Source: Brevibacillus_H sp041920465 (GTDB lineage: Bacteria; Bacillota; Bacilli; Brevibacillales; Brevibacillaceae). Taken from it: a stretch of 64,000 nucleotides of DNA. The notes under the pieces were generated by a model. The model saw only the letters and a list, made by a program, of their open reading frames with translations, did no database searches and was not told where the DNA came from. This document shows positions 19,001 through 25,923 of this stretch, in pieces. Numbering within the stretch: position 1 is the first letter of the stretch; every line of letters begins with the position of its first letter. The stretch lies in the NCBI GenBank assembly GCA_041920465.1, contig JBHGXW010000020.1, forward strand, positions 124,001-188,000, given 5' to 3'. The translations under genes and the position numbers were made by a program.

Positions 19001-19950
19001 CTCATAAGCTCCAGAACAGATTGAAACGTCATCTCCCCATCGAGGAACAGACGAAATGGTACTGTGTTGACAAACATGCCAGTAACCTCTTTTTGCCAAT
19101 CTTCAAAACGGTTATGTAATGGAGCGGCAATGGTTATATCTTTTTGTGAAGTGATCCGATGAGTATAAATAAACAAAGAAGCGAAAAAAAGCTTAAACAC
19201 CGAGGTTTTGTTTTCTTGGCAATATCGATGAATCTTTGCCGTGCACTCACTCGATAATTCGAACACCACTCTGCCAGAACCAAAATCTTGCGGATTCCAA
19301 ATCTTTTTCGGTTTTAAAGTTACTTCTTCCGGAAGAGTAGCGAACTTATCCAGCCAATAAGATTCATCCAGCTTGTATTGGTCGGACTTTTTATACTCTT
19401 CTTCCCATCGCAAATACTCAAGGTATGAGGTTCCGGAACTGTCATCAATCTCTCGCCCTTCTTGCAGTTTCTTGTAATACTCCACCATTTGATTCGCGAT
19501 TACTCCCAGTGTCCATCCGTCACTGACTAAGTGATGAAGTTTCATCAACACTTTTGTTACTTTGTTGATTTTCACTATGGCAAAATAGAACAGGTCTGCT
19601 TCGCGGGAATGAACAAACGGAGTGCCGGCTTGCTGTGTAAACCATTCATCAGCCTTTTTTAAGGCATCGGCTCCTGAAAAATTGAAATAGTCAATCTTTC
19701 TATATTGATAGTCGGAAACGAACTGCTTGCATACGCCATCATCTGTTTCAATGAACTTTAATCGAAGGCTGTCGTTTTTTTGAATCACAAGATTAATTGC
19801 TTGATCCAAAAGCGCCTCATTCATCTCTTCCTTAAACACAAGGATGAAGTTCATATTCTCATAACTCATTCCCGCAAACTCTTTTTCCATGTACCAAATT
19901 CTCTTCTGCGGATGAGTGAGCGAGTAATATTGCACTTCTTTACTTGCCAT
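13078..19950 (-). CDS. Two-module nonribosomal peptide synthetase (C-A-PCP-C-A-PCP-partial C)
   Basis: 2290 residues. Domain order, approximate: C1 (5-440, HHLVSDG); A1 (470-960); PCP1 (985-1055, LGGNSL); C2 (1065-1500, HHILVDG); A2 (1530-2000); PCP2 (2020-2090, VGGNSL); and a 190-residue tail. Read against the GrsA pocket positions, A1 gives D-A-F-W-I-G-G-T-F, the classical Val code, and A2 gives D-I-L-Q-M-G-M-V-W, close to Gly codes. The predicted intermediate is therefore Val-Gly. C1 at the very N terminus may be a starter C domain that acylates Val. The tail looks like the C-terminal lobe of a condensation domain and lacks HHxxxDG. No epimerase, no type I TE. ATG at 19950 follows AGGAGG. 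Substrate calls are by-eye readings of the codes. Confidence 0.95.
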   Translation of the reverse strand: MASKEVQYYSLTHPQKRIWYMEKEFAGMSYENMNFILVFKEEMNEALLDQAINLVIQKNDSLRLKFIETDDGVCKQFVSDYQYRKIDYFNFSGADALKKADEWFTQQAGTPFVHSREADLFYFAIVKINKVTKVLMKLHHLVSDGWTLGVIANQMVEYYKKLQEGREIDDSSGTSYLEYLRWEEEYKKSDQYKLDESYWLDKFATLPEEVTLKPKKIWNPQDFGSGRVVFELSSECTAKIHRYCQENKTSVFKLFFASLFIYTHRITSQKDITIAAPLHNRFEDWQKEVTGMFVNTVPFRLFLDGEMTFQSVLELMSKELKEAIKHQKYPYDELVQNLRKKHPEVSEIILYTYLLSYQNAKYQEEIQDVEWYFRGTVPDSINFHLSDRGAKGSLALEVDYRTALFAHEDVEQICRCLVQIIEDGIDHPAKSLSSLEIISEEDKQKLTVNFNRTFTNYERDETIHERFEKQARLAPNDPAVMAGSTVLTYHELDKRANCIAQQLRSRGVRSGTIVGIIADRSIEMVAALLGVLKAGGAYLPIDYRYPLERIEFMIRDSGAGIALIQGSLFKESVPGCEQIDLEDESIYWEESFLPESGVRAEDLAYIMYTSGSTGKPKGVMVEHRNVLRLVRNTNYIRFEQGDRILQTGAIVFDACTFEIWGALLNGLTLCLVDEETILNPVKLKKAIQDYGITTMWLTSPLFNHLSKQNPAMFRGIKHLIVGGDVLSPKHINMVRKACKGIQLINGYGPTENTTFSTCFPIDEDYSSNIPIGKPIANSTVYILDQENRPVPLGVPGELCVGGDGVARGYLNRPELSQEKFKDDPFIPGGRMYRTGDLARWLPDGTVEFIGRVDQLVKIRGYRIEPGEIESRLLKHEAVVEAVVLTKEDASGDKFLCAYVVGPRKLSASELRLHLGKELPDYMIPAHFIQLQEMPLTVNGKIDRQALPEPSDRVETGQEYVQPRNEIERILCEMWSEVLGVGQIGIVDNFFCLGGNSLKATILLAKISQKFHVELKLREMFRLDTIMKQADKIASAEQQSGFTSISRVEEADYYPVSYAQNRLYVMQQLEEKNGIGYMIPIAMKIKGRIDPVRSQEALRKLIDRHEILRTSFEMVNGAPVQKIHASLEPSIQWFFADEGDEASISAILRDFFTPVDLQKLPLFTIGVIRLSEDRHILLVNIHHILVDGISIEILKKEFIDLYEGKELAAPHIRYRDYSLWQRDFYQSDFLKSQEDYWLQTLSGELPVLDIPTDYSRPSVRSMEGERLEFCMSAELTRELIRIAEEKGTTLYMVLLAVFNVLLHKYTGQEDIIIGTPIANRRHAEVEKCVGLFINMLPMRNFPQPNKTFIELLQEVRDHALTAFENQEYPFEQLVAKMQIQRDVSRNPIFDAMFVLQNYDFDQIHLKEVAIEPYPLKLSSSKYDLTIDAILRNDQLMINLEYSTALFKQKTAERIGRHFINLAVALVQNPEALISQLDYLDEDERKELLYQLNDTERAYDRTKSIHSLFAEQVEKTPDQVAIIFKNQRITYRELHQRAAQLARKLREAGVRPNSIVGLMTNRSADMLIGLFAILKAGGAYLPIDPDYPQERIQYMLDDSGAKILLTQRQLLAGRFAEVPFDAEVMYVDDLHSAAAGCDYIEDLNQPHDLAYMIYTSGSTGKPKGVMIEHQAVHNFITGITELIDFRPGKTILSLTTISFDIFVLENLLPLTKGLTVVIADEIEQIDSQRLNKLIFESGVEMMQTTPSRMQLILLDEKSNVTLRNVKEIMIGGEPLSPALLKSIKAVTSARIYNMYGPTETTVWSTVKELTHEEKITIGRPIANTQVYILDKNGYPVTFGVTGELCIAGDGLARGYYNRPDLTKEKFVDNPFDGNGTRRMYRTGDLAKRLPNGDLELVGRADHQVKVRGYRIELGEVEQALMQFKGVRECAVVVRETRQGDKYLAAYYTADRELTASELRADLSGRLPYYMVPSAYSRLESLPLTPNGKLDRKGLPEPSFNHLEFFDKYSAPQTVYEEAMQRVWIEILSREHVGVNENFFEVGGNSLLLVKLHAELEKTYPGRVSITDIFANPTIAKLARFIEEQENGQSKQISVTFVELPDRYFSWNLQDEDQESIMINLTYERCQDIQQFCENQGMGLHEFVLGIYIYLLSEMAESNSVALQVLCGEEDWVRELQVDFGKVSTMSQYWDHIHSLMRNVEANYSYRLTSLKKIRLAKSGYEILPLYVMESAHYGHLTDCYDLVLRLDDDYSRLKIYLDYNAQRLSQEAMRAFSRSFLELIKLSVQVQGNQVV

Positions 19951-19974
19951 CTCTCGGTCCTCCTATCGTGTAAT

Positions 19975-20685
19975 TCAACAAACATGTACGAGATGAAAGT
20001 TGATCAGGTCCACCACGTTATCCTGCAATTCTTTGATAAAAAAATGTCCCCCATCCAGTTGATAAACATTGCACGTTTTATTGGTGATGGCGCGCCATTC
20101 ATTCAAGTCTTCCAACGTAACATGTTCATCTTTTTTTCCGCCAATCACGGTAATCTCATGGTTGAATTTGCGTTCTTTTGGCTTGTGTTCGTATTCTTCC
20201 ACGATCTTGTAATCTGCCCGTAAAATCGGGAGAAATAAATCTATCAATTCCTTGTTTGCAAAGAATTCTGCTGAGGTGCCCCCAATTTTATTCAATTCTT
20301 CAAGAAATTCGTTGTCTGGCAGTTTATGCATCCTCTTGCCCTTGTAACCCACATGCGGCGGGTACCGTCCGGTGAAAAAGGAGTGAATGGGCTCGCGTTG
20401 GGTCTCTTCAACAAGTTGATGGATTACCTCATAGACAAGCAATGTACCCATGCTGTGCCCATAAAAGGCAAAAGAAGAAGAATCCAGTTCCTCTTTGATC
20501 TTTTCCAAAATATCCTTCACCGCCTCTGCGATGCTGTCATAGAAAAGCTCATTATTCCGTTTTCCCCGGCCAGCGATTTCAATCGGGCGCAGTTCGATTG
20601 AGGGATGCAACCTCCTCTGCCAACTGTAATAAAACATTGCGCTGCTTCCCGCGAATGGTAAACAGAACAATTTGATTCTTTTCAT
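19975..20685 (-). CDS. Type II thioesterase of the NRPS/PKS cluster
   Basis: 236-residue alpha/beta hydrolase of the GrsT/SrfAD family, which clears misprimed or stalled acyl groups from carrier proteins. Seen: the N-terminal FCLPFAGSSAMFY segment, the nucleophile elbow GHSMG, the TGRYPPH segment common in type II enzymes, an acidic residue in GGKKDEHV and a C-terminal GGHFF supplying the catalytic His. No signal peptide, so cytosolic. It lies 12 nt after the oxidoreductase gene and 24 nt before the NRPS gene in the same operon. ATG at 20685 with AGGAGG 5 nt upstream. Confidence 0.93.
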   Translation of the reverse strand: MKRIKLFCLPFAGSSAMFYYSWQRRLHPSIELRPIEIAGRGKRNNELFYDSIAEAVKDILEKIKEELDSSSFAFYGHSMGTLLVYEVIHQLVEETQREPIHSFFTGRYPPHVGYKGKRMHKLPDNEFLEELNKIGGTSAEFFANKELIDLFLPILRADYKIVEEYEHKPKERKFNHEITVIGGKKDEHVTLEDLNEWRAITNKTCNVYQLDGGHFFIKELQDNVVDLINFHLVHVC

Positions 20686-20697
20686 CCTGCCCTCCTA

Positions 20698-22209
20698 TTA
20701 ATCCACAGTGGTCACGAATTTTTTCTCGTCTTTTTTACAAATAACTTGTACAAGATTACGTCCCGCAAGAGCGACTGAAGGCAACCCTCCTCCTACTTCG
20801 GCCCAATGGCCAACCATATAGAAATTTTCAAGTCCCGGCAAGGTCCGCTTCAGCTTGTTTCGGTTATGGAGCGTATTGTGATCCCTTCTCCATCCCTGCC
20901 AGCTCCCTTTCCAGTTGTTGGTATACCGCTCAATTGTGCATGGAGTTGAAACGTCGTGTACTTCCAGTGTAGATCTGATGTTTCCAAAACGTTTATCCAG
21001 TTCCTCAATTACTGCCTGCGCCACTCTTTCTTTTTCAGCCCGGTATTGTTTTGGGTCTTCTTTTTTCAGTTTGTTCCAATACTCGTAACTAGTTGTCAGG
21101 TACGCTGTGATAGACGTACTGCCTTCCGGGGCCAGGGTCGGATCAAAATTGTAGATCTTCACCCTCATCCGCGCCTCTTTGTTTGTGTCAGAAGTATCTA
21201 TCGCTTGATCAAGCAGCATGTTGAGTGAATGGGGTACGCCTTCGAATGTTCTTGCTACCCCGAGCGATACAAAAATCTTTGGAGCAAAAGTCTCATAGTT
21301 CTCATAGCAGTACTTGATCTCATCATTCAGATATTGACCATTCAGCATTTCAAAAATGGTTTTATAGCCATCCGCAGCCGAAATAACCAAATCTGCTCTG
21401 AACTCCTTGCCGTTGTGCAAGCGAACACCCACAGCTTTATTGTCCTCTACGATGATACTGGCTACCTTGGAGTTATAATGAATCTGACCGCCTAGTTCAA
21501 CGTAGCGTTTTTCAATAACCTTCGAAAATTCAAGCGAACCACCAATGGGACTTCCCGCCGATTTGGCACTTAGCCATGCTAACGTATTCATCAAATACAT
21601 GACGGGACTAACATTGCTGAACCCAAAAAGTTCCCCAAAGTTTTCGCGAACAAACGGATTTGTGAACCTCTCCCCGTACTCTTTCACAGAGATTTTGTTC
21701 CACGTATTCATGTATTTCAGATACCGTCCGTTTTTAATAATCAGTTTCGCCAAGTCAAGCAAACCATACAACTCTGGCGCCTTGGTGATCGGCAGGTCCT
21801 GCTCTTTCAAAAAACGGATCATGTTCGTAAAGTGTTTGATCTGCTTTTCATCTTCCGGGGCGATACGCATTAACTCCTTTTCCAATTTGTCTACATCGGT
21901 ATAAACCGTAAATGAGTCTCCCTGCGGCAAATCAACTGCCATAAAGAGTTCTTTGTCGACGAACTTGATAGCTTGAATAATTCCCAATTCTTTCCACAGA
22001 TTATAAAAAGCGATCTTCGGACCTGAGCCTACCAGCCAGTGAATGCAACCGTTAAAGGTATAGCCTTTGCGGCTCCATGCGGTGCATAACCCTCCAGGCA
22101 ATCTTCCCATCTCCATAATCTCTGTTTGATACCCGTTCATCTGAAGGTAACAACCGGTAGACAGACCGGCAATGCCTCCTCCGATGATAATTACTTTTTT
22201 TTCAGTCAT
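20698..22209 (-). CDS. CrtI/phytoene-desaturase-like FAD oxidoreductase
   Basis: 503 residues, the first gene of the biosynthetic operon. The N terminus has the FAD-binding VIIIGGGIAGLSTG fold motif, followed by PGGLC, and the C terminus has the HWAEVGGGLPSVALAGRN segment typical of CrtI/CrtN and retinol-saturase-like enzymes. This family adds or removes double bonds in polyenes or isomerises them. In an operon whose PKS modules could make a conjugated chain, it may desaturate or rearrange the polyene, but this is inference. ATG at 22209 preceded by AAGGCGG; an upstream in-frame TTG lacks a ribosome site and lies in the leader T-tract. Confidence 0.88.
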   Translation of the reverse strand: MTEKKVIIIGGGIAGLSTGCYLQMNGYQTEIMEMGRLPGGLCTAWSRKGYTFNGCIHWLVGSGPKIAFYNLWKELGIIQAIKFVDKELFMAVDLPQGDSFTVYTDVDKLEKELMRIAPEDEKQIKHFTNMIRFLKEQDLPITKAPELYGLLDLAKLIIKNGRYLKYMNTWNKISVKEYGERFTNPFVRENFGELFGFSNVSPVMYLMNTLAWLSAKSAGSPIGGSLEFSKVIEKRYVELGGQIHYNSKVASIIVEDNKAVGVRLHNGKEFRADLVISAADGYKTIFEMLNGQYLNDEIKYCYENYETFAPKIFVSLGVARTFEGVPHSLNMLLDQAIDTSDTNKEARMRVKIYNFDPTLAPEGSTSITAYLTTSYEYWNKLKKEDPKQYRAEKERVAQAVIEELDKRFGNIRSTLEVHDVSTPCTIERYTNNWKGSWQGWRRDHNTLHNRNKLKRTLPGLENFYMVGHWAEVGGGLPSVALAGRNLVQVICKKDEKKFVTTVD

Positions 22210-22231
22210 CGTAATCCCGCCTTTCTTTTTC

Positions 22232-22329
22232 AAAAAACAAAAACCCCCACATTATACGGCAAACAGAAAAAGGCATAGCTTCGCCATCTCATCCACAATG
22301 ACTGTGCATTCTCCCGTAATTTGCCGTAT
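22232..22329 (-). promoter_or_regulatory. Operon leader with long-range hairpin and T-tract, possible LoaP-controlled terminator
   Basis: Read on the minus strand, ATACGGCAAA (22329-22320) pairs perfectly with TTTGCCGTAT (22263-22254). Two more pairs form beyond a single mismatch. A G-run and a T-rich tract follow at once, ending 22 nt before the first gene. The 56-nt interior contains a smaller CACA/TGTG hairpin and a GGC/GCC hairpin. This resembles an intrinsic terminator in the 5' leader. A leader RNA hairpin is the known kind of LoaP target; that LoaP acts on this one is inferred. Confidence 0.55.
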
Positions 22330-22427
22330 GATCCCTCGTTCTTCCAACGTGCCTCAAGCTTCGTTTGGATATCCCTTGGTGATTGTGAGAGTGAAAAAAT
22401 TTATAAAATTTCCATATTTTTCTAATT

Positions 22428-22456
22428 TTGTTATTGTGTTACTTTTATACTATAAT
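22428..22456 (+). promoter_or_regulatory. Predicted sigma-A promoter of the loaP gene
   Basis: TTGTTA (22428-22433), 17-nt spacer, TATAAT (22451-22456), 49 nt before the loaP start codon. It overlaps the -10 region of the divergent biosynthetic-operon promoter, so the two transcripts may compete or be co-regulated. Confidence 0.65.
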
Positions 22457-22477
22457 TTACAATCTATTATCATGCAA
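22449..22477 (-). promoter_or_regulatory. Predicted sigma-A promoter of the NRPS/PKS operon
   Basis: On the minus strand TTGCAT (22477-22472), 17-nt spacer, TATAGT (22454-22449). It would give a leader of about 230 nt before the oxidoreductase start, long enough to hold the hairpin at 22254-22329. It shares bases with the loaP -10 box on the other strand. Confidence 0.6.
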
Positions 22478-22505
22478 TATTTAGTTAGTCATTGGAGGTT
22501 TATGA

Positions 22506-23015
22506 ATGGATTGGTATGCACTATTTATCCATCAAGGTAGAGAAGAAGAAGTTCAAAGGTGGCTGAATTATCACTTTGATCCGTCTGTCTTGTATTCTTT
22601 TGTTCCCAAGAGAAAACTAAGGGAAAAAAGAAATGGTGTCGCTGTTGACGTGGTAAAAACCATGTATCCAGGCTATATTTTCGTCAAAACGGAAATGGAT
22701 GTGGATAAGTACTACTTGATTCGAAGCATCCCTCATCTCATTAGGGTACTAGGCCATAATACTTATTGTTCCAAAATTGATGAAAAAGAAATGGACGTTG
22801 TCCTCCAACTAACAAAACATTCAAATATCATTGATTATTCACGAATCATCGTTGAAAATTCAAAAGTGAAAGTAGTTGGCGGCCCGCTTCTTGGTTTAGA
22901 AGGGCTCATTAAAAAGATTAACAAGCATAAACGCAGAGCTACGATCTTACTAACCCTATTAAGTGAAGAAAGACTGGTTGACGTAGGAATTGAATTTCTC
23001 TCCAGTGTTTTCTAA
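22506..23015 (+). CDS. loaP: LoaP-type NusG paralogue, transcription antiterminator
   Basis: 169 residues. An N-terminal NusG domain (about 1-105; starts DWYALFIHQGREEEVQ, with MYPGYIFVKTE in the middle) is followed by a KOW domain (about 115-169; VKVVGGPLLGLEGLI). Core NusG is about the same length, but this gene stands alone, divergent from a very long biosynthetic operon, whereas core nusG sits beside secE. That is the context described for LoaP, which binds nascent leader RNA and makes RNA polymerase read through terminators in large polyketide operons of Bacillus. ATG at 22506 with GGAGG 6-7 nt upstream. Predicted target is the operon starting at 22209. The subfamily call rests on sequence feel and context, not an alignment. 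Confidence 0.85.
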   Translation: MDWYALFIHQGREEEVQRWLNYHFDPSVLYSFVPKRKLREKRNGVAVDVVKTMYPGYIFVKTEMDVDKYYLIRSIPHLIRVLGHNTYCSKIDEKEMDVVLQLTKHSNIIDYSRIIVENSKVKVVGGPLLGLEGLIKKINKHKRRATILLTLLSEERLVDVGIEFLSSVF

Positions 23016-23026
23016 AAAGCAGTTTG

Positions 23027-23056
23027 GCCGGTACTCTGATCCCAAAGGAGGAACCG
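23027..23056 (+). terminator. Possible terminator of loaP
   Basis: GCCGGT and ACCGGC arms separated by 18 nt, 11 nt after the loaP stop and before the convergent exporter gene end. The following sequence is only moderately T-rich, so efficiency is doubtful. Confidence 0.4.
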
Positions 23057-23065
23057 GCTTGTACT

Positions 23066-24613
23066 TTATTTGGCAGCCAGTTCTCGTTTTCCATCCGCTT
23101 CTTTGCGAAATAACAACGCCATCGGAGACAAGACCAGAACGAGAACAGAAAAAACCAAAAATACATCTCCAACCGCCCAGGCAGCCGATTGCCCCATTAA
23201 CTGGTTGTTCATCAGATTAACGGTTGTCTCGGAAAGCTCACTTTTATCCCCAATCATTGTCAGAATCCCGTTGGACATCTCCTGCATCACACCCCAACTG
23301 GATGAAAACAGATTGAGGTCTTCTGCCATCCGATGATGATGGAAGTTCTGACGATTTTGCATCAAAACCGTAGCAATTGCTATTCCCATGGCCCCGGCTA
23401 CATTACGTGTCAGACTGCTCATCGAAGTGGCGGCCCCTGACCTGATTTTGGGAAAAGCGTCTACCCCTGCTGTCTGGATTGGCATGTAAACTAAACCGAA
23501 CCCGACTGCTCGAATAATCAGATAGTGGTTGATGATATCTTCCGGTGTGTCAAGAGATAAGGTATGCAGCTTATAGGTACTGTAAAAAATGAACGGTAAC
23601 CCCACACAGATCAAAGGTCTTGCTCCTACTCTGTCGTATAACCCTCCGGCAATCGGCATCATAATTCCGATTGCAATCGCTTGAGGCATAAGCAGGAGCC
23701 CTGTTTGGATGGCCGTGTACCCTCTGATTTGCTGAAAATATATCGGAATCAGGATAACCGCGCTCATCATGACGATATACAGTCCGCTGCCCAATAGGAT
23801 GCTGTAGGTAAATCGGGAATTTTGAAACAGCCTGACATCCAGCATCGGTTCCGGATGATGGAGCTCAACGATCACCAGCGCAATGATCATGATCGTGGCT
23901 GTCAAAAGCAGCATGACAACGGGGTAAGAAGTCCAGCCCCAGCTTGCTCCTTTCGATAGTGCCAGCAGATAGAAAAACGCCCCGAAAGTAGCGAGAAACA
24001 ATCCCATGTAATCGAATTTTTCCATCTGTTTGCGGTCTGTGTCAGGCAAAAAGAAGTGGTTCAAACATGCACTTGCAATTCCAACTGGAACATTGATCAT
24101 AAACAACCAGCGCCAACTGTACTCTTCCACAATTAGTCCACCCAGGGTAGGGCCGATCGAAGGAGCCATGGCAACAGATAGCCCATACAGTCCCATCGCA
24201 ATACCCATCTTGCCTTTTGGGGTAAAGTGGAACAAAAGCGCGGCACCCAATGGAATAATCATCCCTCCACCTACTGCCTGAATAACGCGAAACACAACCA
24301 GACTGGTATTGTCCCAAGCAAGTCCGCACAGGAACGAGCCAACCGTAAAACCGGCAACTGACCAGACATAAACCGTTCGGTAGCCAAATCGGTTTCCCAG
24401 ATAAGTAGTGATTGGAATGATAGATCCGGAGACAAGCATGTAAGAGGTTATCACCCATTCAATCTGCTTCGTATCCACACTGAACAGAACCATCAATTTG
24501 GGCAGGGCCACATTGATGATGGAAGTGTCCAGCAGCGCCATGAAAGAGCCCAACACGATAATCAAAGTGGTCACCAATACGTTCGGCACTTTCTTCTGCT
24601 CAAAAGATTCCAT
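23066..24613 (-). CDS. DHA2-family MFS multidrug exporter (EmrB/QacA-like)
   Basis: 515 residues with about 14 hydrophobic segments, the DHA2 pattern. Seen: LLDTSIINVALP in the first membrane segment (motif D1), NRFGYRTVYVW (motif A), a proline- and glycine-rich motif C (IGPTLGG), and ALLDTSI typical of EmrB. It exports hydrophobic drugs using the proton gradient. It is the last gene of a five-gene operon after TetR and three adaptor proteins, and its start overlaps the end of the adjacent HlyD gene by 14 nt, indicating translational coupling. Being next to the biosynthetic operon and loaP, it may export the product. ATG at 24613 chosen over a GTG 9 nt upstream. Confidence 0.93.
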   Translation of the reverse strand: MESFEQKKVPNVLVTTLIIVLGSFMALLDTSIINVALPKLMVLFSVDTKQIEWVITSYMLVSGSIIPITTYLGNRFGYRTVYVWSVAGFTVGSFLCGLAWDNTSLVVFRVIQAVGGGMIIPLGAALLFHFTPKGKMGIAMGLYGLSVAMAPSIGPTLGGLIVEEYSWRWLFMINVPVGIASACLNHFFLPDTDRKQMEKFDYMGLFLATFGAFFYLLALSKGASWGWTSYPVVMLLLTATIMIIALVIVELHHPEPMLDVRLFQNSRFTYSILLGSGLYIVMMSAVILIPIYFQQIRGYTAIQTGLLLMPQAIAIGIMMPIAGGLYDRVGARPLICVGLPFIFYSTYKLHTLSLDTPEDIINHYLIIRAVGFGLVYMPIQTAGVDAFPKIRSGAATSMSSLTRNVAGAMGIAIATVLMQNRQNFHHHRMAEDLNLFSSSWGVMQEMSNGILTMIGDKSELSETTVNLMNNQLMGQSAAWAVGDVFLVFSVLVLVLSPMALLFRKEADGKRELAAK

Positions 24614-25265
24614 CGCCGTCACCCCTTACCTTGATGGTCACCGAGGCACTCGTCCCCGGGATCAATGCTGCGTCACGCACTTTAATCTTGACTGGGATAA
24701 GTTCTTCTTCTTTTGGTTGCTCCTGCAAAGGGACAAGCGAGTAGGCAGGGAAGGTTGATTTGATCGTACTCCTTCCCACCTGGGAAACAATCCCTGAAAA
24801 GCTCTTGTCTCCCTGTGCGTCAAGATGAACATCTACCGTCTGACCTACATGGACCCGGCTTACTTCTGTCTCCGTTAACCGAGCCTCGACATAGGCAGTT
24901 TTCAAATCGGCAATCCCCAGCAAGCTTTCCCCCGCTGTCACAAATTCCCCTTCGTGCACGCCCATTCGGATAATCTGGCCATGTACAGATGCAAGAATAG
25001 GGACGAGAGCTTCATTCCCTGAATAAGCTGGACTGGGTTTCAGAAATCCGATGATTTCATTTTTCTCGACATCCTGACTTTCGCGTACTTTCAGTCGGAT
25101 TATGCTGCCGGAAATTGGCGCTTTCACCACAGATACATTTACCAAAGCATGCGCATTTTCAGTTTCAACATAATTTTTCGCGTTGTACCAGTAACAGGCG
25201 GAGATAATCCCGCTGGTTGCAAGGTAGAAAACAAGCAAGCCCGTGAGCAATCTCTTTGCTTTCAT
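24600..25265 (-). CDS. Short HlyD/EmrA-like membrane-fusion protein
   Basis: 221 residues: one N-terminal membrane anchor (residues 6-26), then a compact biotinyl-lipoyl/beta-barrel body (ETENAHALVNVSVVKAPISG; VHGQIIRMGVHEGEFV; SATI-type C-terminal barrel). The long coiled-coil hairpin of classical EmrA/HlyD is absent. It probably partners the MFS exporter encoded immediately downstream. ATG at 25265 follows GGAGG by 9 nt and lies 4 nt after the upstream stop. Confidence 0.85.
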   Translation of the reverse strand: MKAKRLLTGLLVFYLATSGIISACYWYNAKNYVETENAHALVNVSVVKAPISGSIIRLKVRESQDVEKNEIIGFLKPSPAYSGNEALVPILASVHGQIIRMGVHEGEFVTAGESLLGIADLKTAYVEARLTETEVSRVHVGQTVDVHLDAQGDKSFSGIVSQVGRSTIKSTFPAYSLVPLQEQPKEEELIPVKIKVRDAALIPGTSASVTIKVRGDGDGIF

Positions 25266-25269
25266 ATCC

Positions 25270-25923
25270 TTACCCTCCGGCTGCGATTGAGACGACCGCA
25301 TTCATGCCTGGCATCAGCTTCAACCCCTGGGTATCAAGGATTTTTATCTTAACCGGGATACGCTGGGTGACCTTAATGTAATTTCCCGAGGAATTTGATG
25401 TAGGCAACACAGAAAACATGCTGTCGGCAGCCAAGCCAATTTGCTCGACAATCCCCTCCAACTTCTTGTCAGGAAAAGCGTCCACGCGAATCGTGACAGG
25501 GTTTCCGACCGCAATCCTGCCGATCCTAGTTTCTTCAATCCGTGCCGAAACAAACAGCTCGTTGAAATTGGCCAATAAAAACATTCGCTGACCCGGCGAC
25601 ACTACTTCTCCTTCGTGAGCAAATGATTTCACCACTACCCCGGCTTCCGGCGCTTTCACAAGAGCGGAATCGCGATTTTGCGAAGTTGTGCTTTTCTCCT
25701 CAAGGCGGACCATCTGCTCGTTGGCGGCAACAGTATCTCCTTCCTTCACAAGAATCTTGTCAACACGTCCTGCAATCTCCGGGGTTGCTTTGACAAGAAT
25801 GGCATCGATACGGGCATCATCCGATGTAACATAGTTCCGGGAGTCCATGTAGGCCTTGGCTCCGAATGCTGCTCCTCCCAAGAAAACCAAGAACAAGACA
25901 AGCAAACCAATCTTCTTTTTCAT
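25270..25923 (-). CDS. Short HlyD/EmrA-like membrane-fusion protein
   Basis: 217 residues: N-terminal membrane segment (5-24), then YVTSDDARIDA, the EmrA-type start of the soluble part, a lipoyl half (VVVKSFAHEGEVVSPGQ) and a barrel ending in LMPGMNAVVSI. Like the next gene it lacks a coiled-coil hairpin, and the two appear to be diverged copies. Start overlaps the previous gene's stop by 4 nt (ATGA), so they are translationally coupled. Confidence 0.86.
   Translation of the reverse strand: MKKKIGLLVLFLVFLGGAAFGAKAYMDSRNYVTSDDARIDAILVKATPEIAGRVDKILVKEGDTVAANEQMVRLEEKSTTSQNRDSALVKAPEAGVVVKSFAHEGEVVSPGQRMFLLANFNELFVSARIEETRIGRIAVGNPVTIRVDAFPDKKLEGIVEQIGLAADSMFSVLPTSNSSGNYIKVTQRIPVKIKILDTQGLKLMPGMNAVVSIAAGG

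Noticed and set aside
22502..22540. Alternative loaP-region start at the ATG four bases upstream
   Set aside because: That frame stops after 12 codons; the ATG at 22506 gives the NusG-like protein.
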